Shown: one piece after another, positions 4,751 through 5,216 of the stretch
Layout: each line of letters starts with the position of its first letter
Numbering within the stretch: position 1 is the first letter of the stretch
NCBI GenBank assembly: GCA_022360075.1
Contig: JAKSDN010000624.1
Location: 1-5,216 of the forward strand
DNA from: Kiloniellales bacterium
Lineage (GTDB): Bacteria; Pseudomonadota; Alphaproteobacteria; Kiloniellales; JAKSDN01
Length of the DNA: 5,216 nucleotides
Reading direction: 5' to 3'
Translations under genes and position numbers: made by a program
The notes under the pieces: model-generated
Seen by the model: the letters and a program-made list of their open reading frames with translations, nothing else
What the model was told of the DNA's origin: nothing
Database searches by the model: none

Positions 4751-5216
4751 GCCGCGTCCTCCGACGAGCGGCCCTGCTTGTCGCCATAGCCGCGCGGCGT
4801 GTAGACCCAGAGGCCTCCGTCACCGCGCGCCAGACGGCGGGTCGCGCTCGAACCGATCAACACTAGCGTCAGCATGTCGACGGCCTCGGGAGTCACTTCG
4901 TCGAGCCGAAGCACCGAGACCGATTCGTCCGCGCGGCCGAGGTTGCGGGCCAGCACGACCGGCGTCTCGGCCGGCCGGTCTTGGCGCAGGATCGCAACCG
5001 CATCGCCGAGCTGCCGCCGACGCCGACGCGAGACGGGATTGTAGAGCGCGACGACGAAATCGCCCTCGGCCGCGGCCTTCAGCCGCCGCTCGATCGCCGG
5101 CCAAGGAGTCAGCAAGTCGGAAAGCGAGATTGCGCAGAAGTCATGTCCCAGAGGGGCGCCGATGCGCGCCGCCGCGGCTTGCAGGGCGGAAATGCCGGGC
5201 GCCACGGTCACCGCAA
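4747..5216 (-). CDS. cobJ: Precorrin-3B C17-methyltransferase, C-terminal part (cut by window edge)
   Basis: Methylates C17 and drives ring contraction, turning precorrin-3B into precorrin-4, the substrate of CobM encoded next. The last 155 codons are present; the family is about 245-255 residues, so roughly the first 95, with the N-terminal SAM glycine loop, lie beyond the right edge. The frame is open to the edge, and the GTG at 5211 is an internal valine, not a start. Visible motifs: [36 protein letters not shown] (about 23-38 from the GTG), [15 protein letters not shown] (51-65), [16 protein letters not shown] (83-98) and a TLVLIGSS strand near the end. The [10 protein letters not shown] and ALYNPxSxxR patterns mark CobJ/CbiH. 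There is no sign of a fusion to CbiG or another domain within the part seen. It overlaps cobM by 4 nt, so the two are surely in one transcript, with further cob genes likely upstream. Confidence 0.95.
   Translation of the reverse strand, partial: AVTVAPGISALQAAAARIGAPLGHDFCAISLSDLLTPWPAIERRLKAAAEGDFVVALYNPVSRRRRRQLGDAVAILRQDRPAETPVVLARNLGRADESVSVLRLDEVTPEAVDMLTLVLIGSSATRRLARGDGGLWVYTPRGYGDKQGRSSEDAA
4757..4762 (-). promoter_or_regulatory. Ribosome binding site of cobM
   Basis: GGAGGA on the minus strand, 6 nt before the GTG start, lying within the last codons of cobJ. It is the strongest Shine-Dalgarno sequence in the window and fixes the cobM start at the GTGA overlap. Confidence 0.8.

Noticed and set aside
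3908..4789. Open frame of 293 codons on the plus strand beginning MDPRVKPEGD
   Set aside because: It starts inside the palindromic repeat and then runs antisense through cobM, which has full family motifs and its own strong ribosome binding site. The start peptide is a known artefact of this repeat type.
5209..5211. GTG as a possible start of cobJ
   Set aside because: The frame stays open to the window edge, and the protein would lack the N-terminal SAM-binding part common to the family; it is an internal valine codon.

Overview
The window is a stretch of a cobalamin (vitamin B12) biosynthesis locus from a GC-rich bacterium, most likely an alphaproteobacterium. The inference rests on three things. 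The uroporphyrinogen-III C-methyltransferase resembles the Pseudomonas denitrificans-type CobA along its whole length. Third codon positions are strongly G/C. The convergent intergenic region carries a nested palindromic repeat of the kind scattered through alphaproteobacterial genomes; read as protein, part of it gives the familiar spurious MDPRVKPE start. I would guess the Rhodospirillales side of the class, but the sequence alone does not prove it.

Layout, left to right. (1) 564 down to 1, minus strand: 5' part of cobB, cut by the window edge. (2) 1426-590, minus: cobA, 25 nt upstream of cobB, with a small hairpin around the cobA stop codon. (3) 1427-1550: divergent intergenic region with a good -10-like hexamer placed so that the cbiD mRNA could be leaderless. 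(4) 1551-2636, plus: cbiD. (5) 2629-3381, plus: cobK, overlapping cbiD by 8 nt. (6) 3394-3759, plus: an unrecognised acidic 121-residue protein 12 nt behind cobK. (7) 3760-3985: convergent intergenic region holding a palindromic repeat element of about 120 bp. (8) 4750-3986, minus: cobM. (9) from the right edge down to 4747, minus: 3' part of cobJ, overlapping cobM by 4 nt.

The enzymes fit one pathway. CobA makes precorrin-2 from uroporphyrinogen III. CobJ methylates C17 and contracts the ring, CobM methylates C11, CbiD methylates C1, CobK reduces precorrin-6A, and CobB amidates the a and c side chains. CobI, CobG/CobZ, CobL, CobH and the cobaltochelatase are not here and would have to lie elsewhere. 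CbiD sits where the classical aerobic pathway would use CobF.

No wholly new system is visible. The items most worth a second look are the uncharacterised gene behind cobK, the palindromic element with a 12-bp tandem duplication at its left end, the possible leaderless cbiD transcript, and two substitutions in otherwise conserved CobA motifs.
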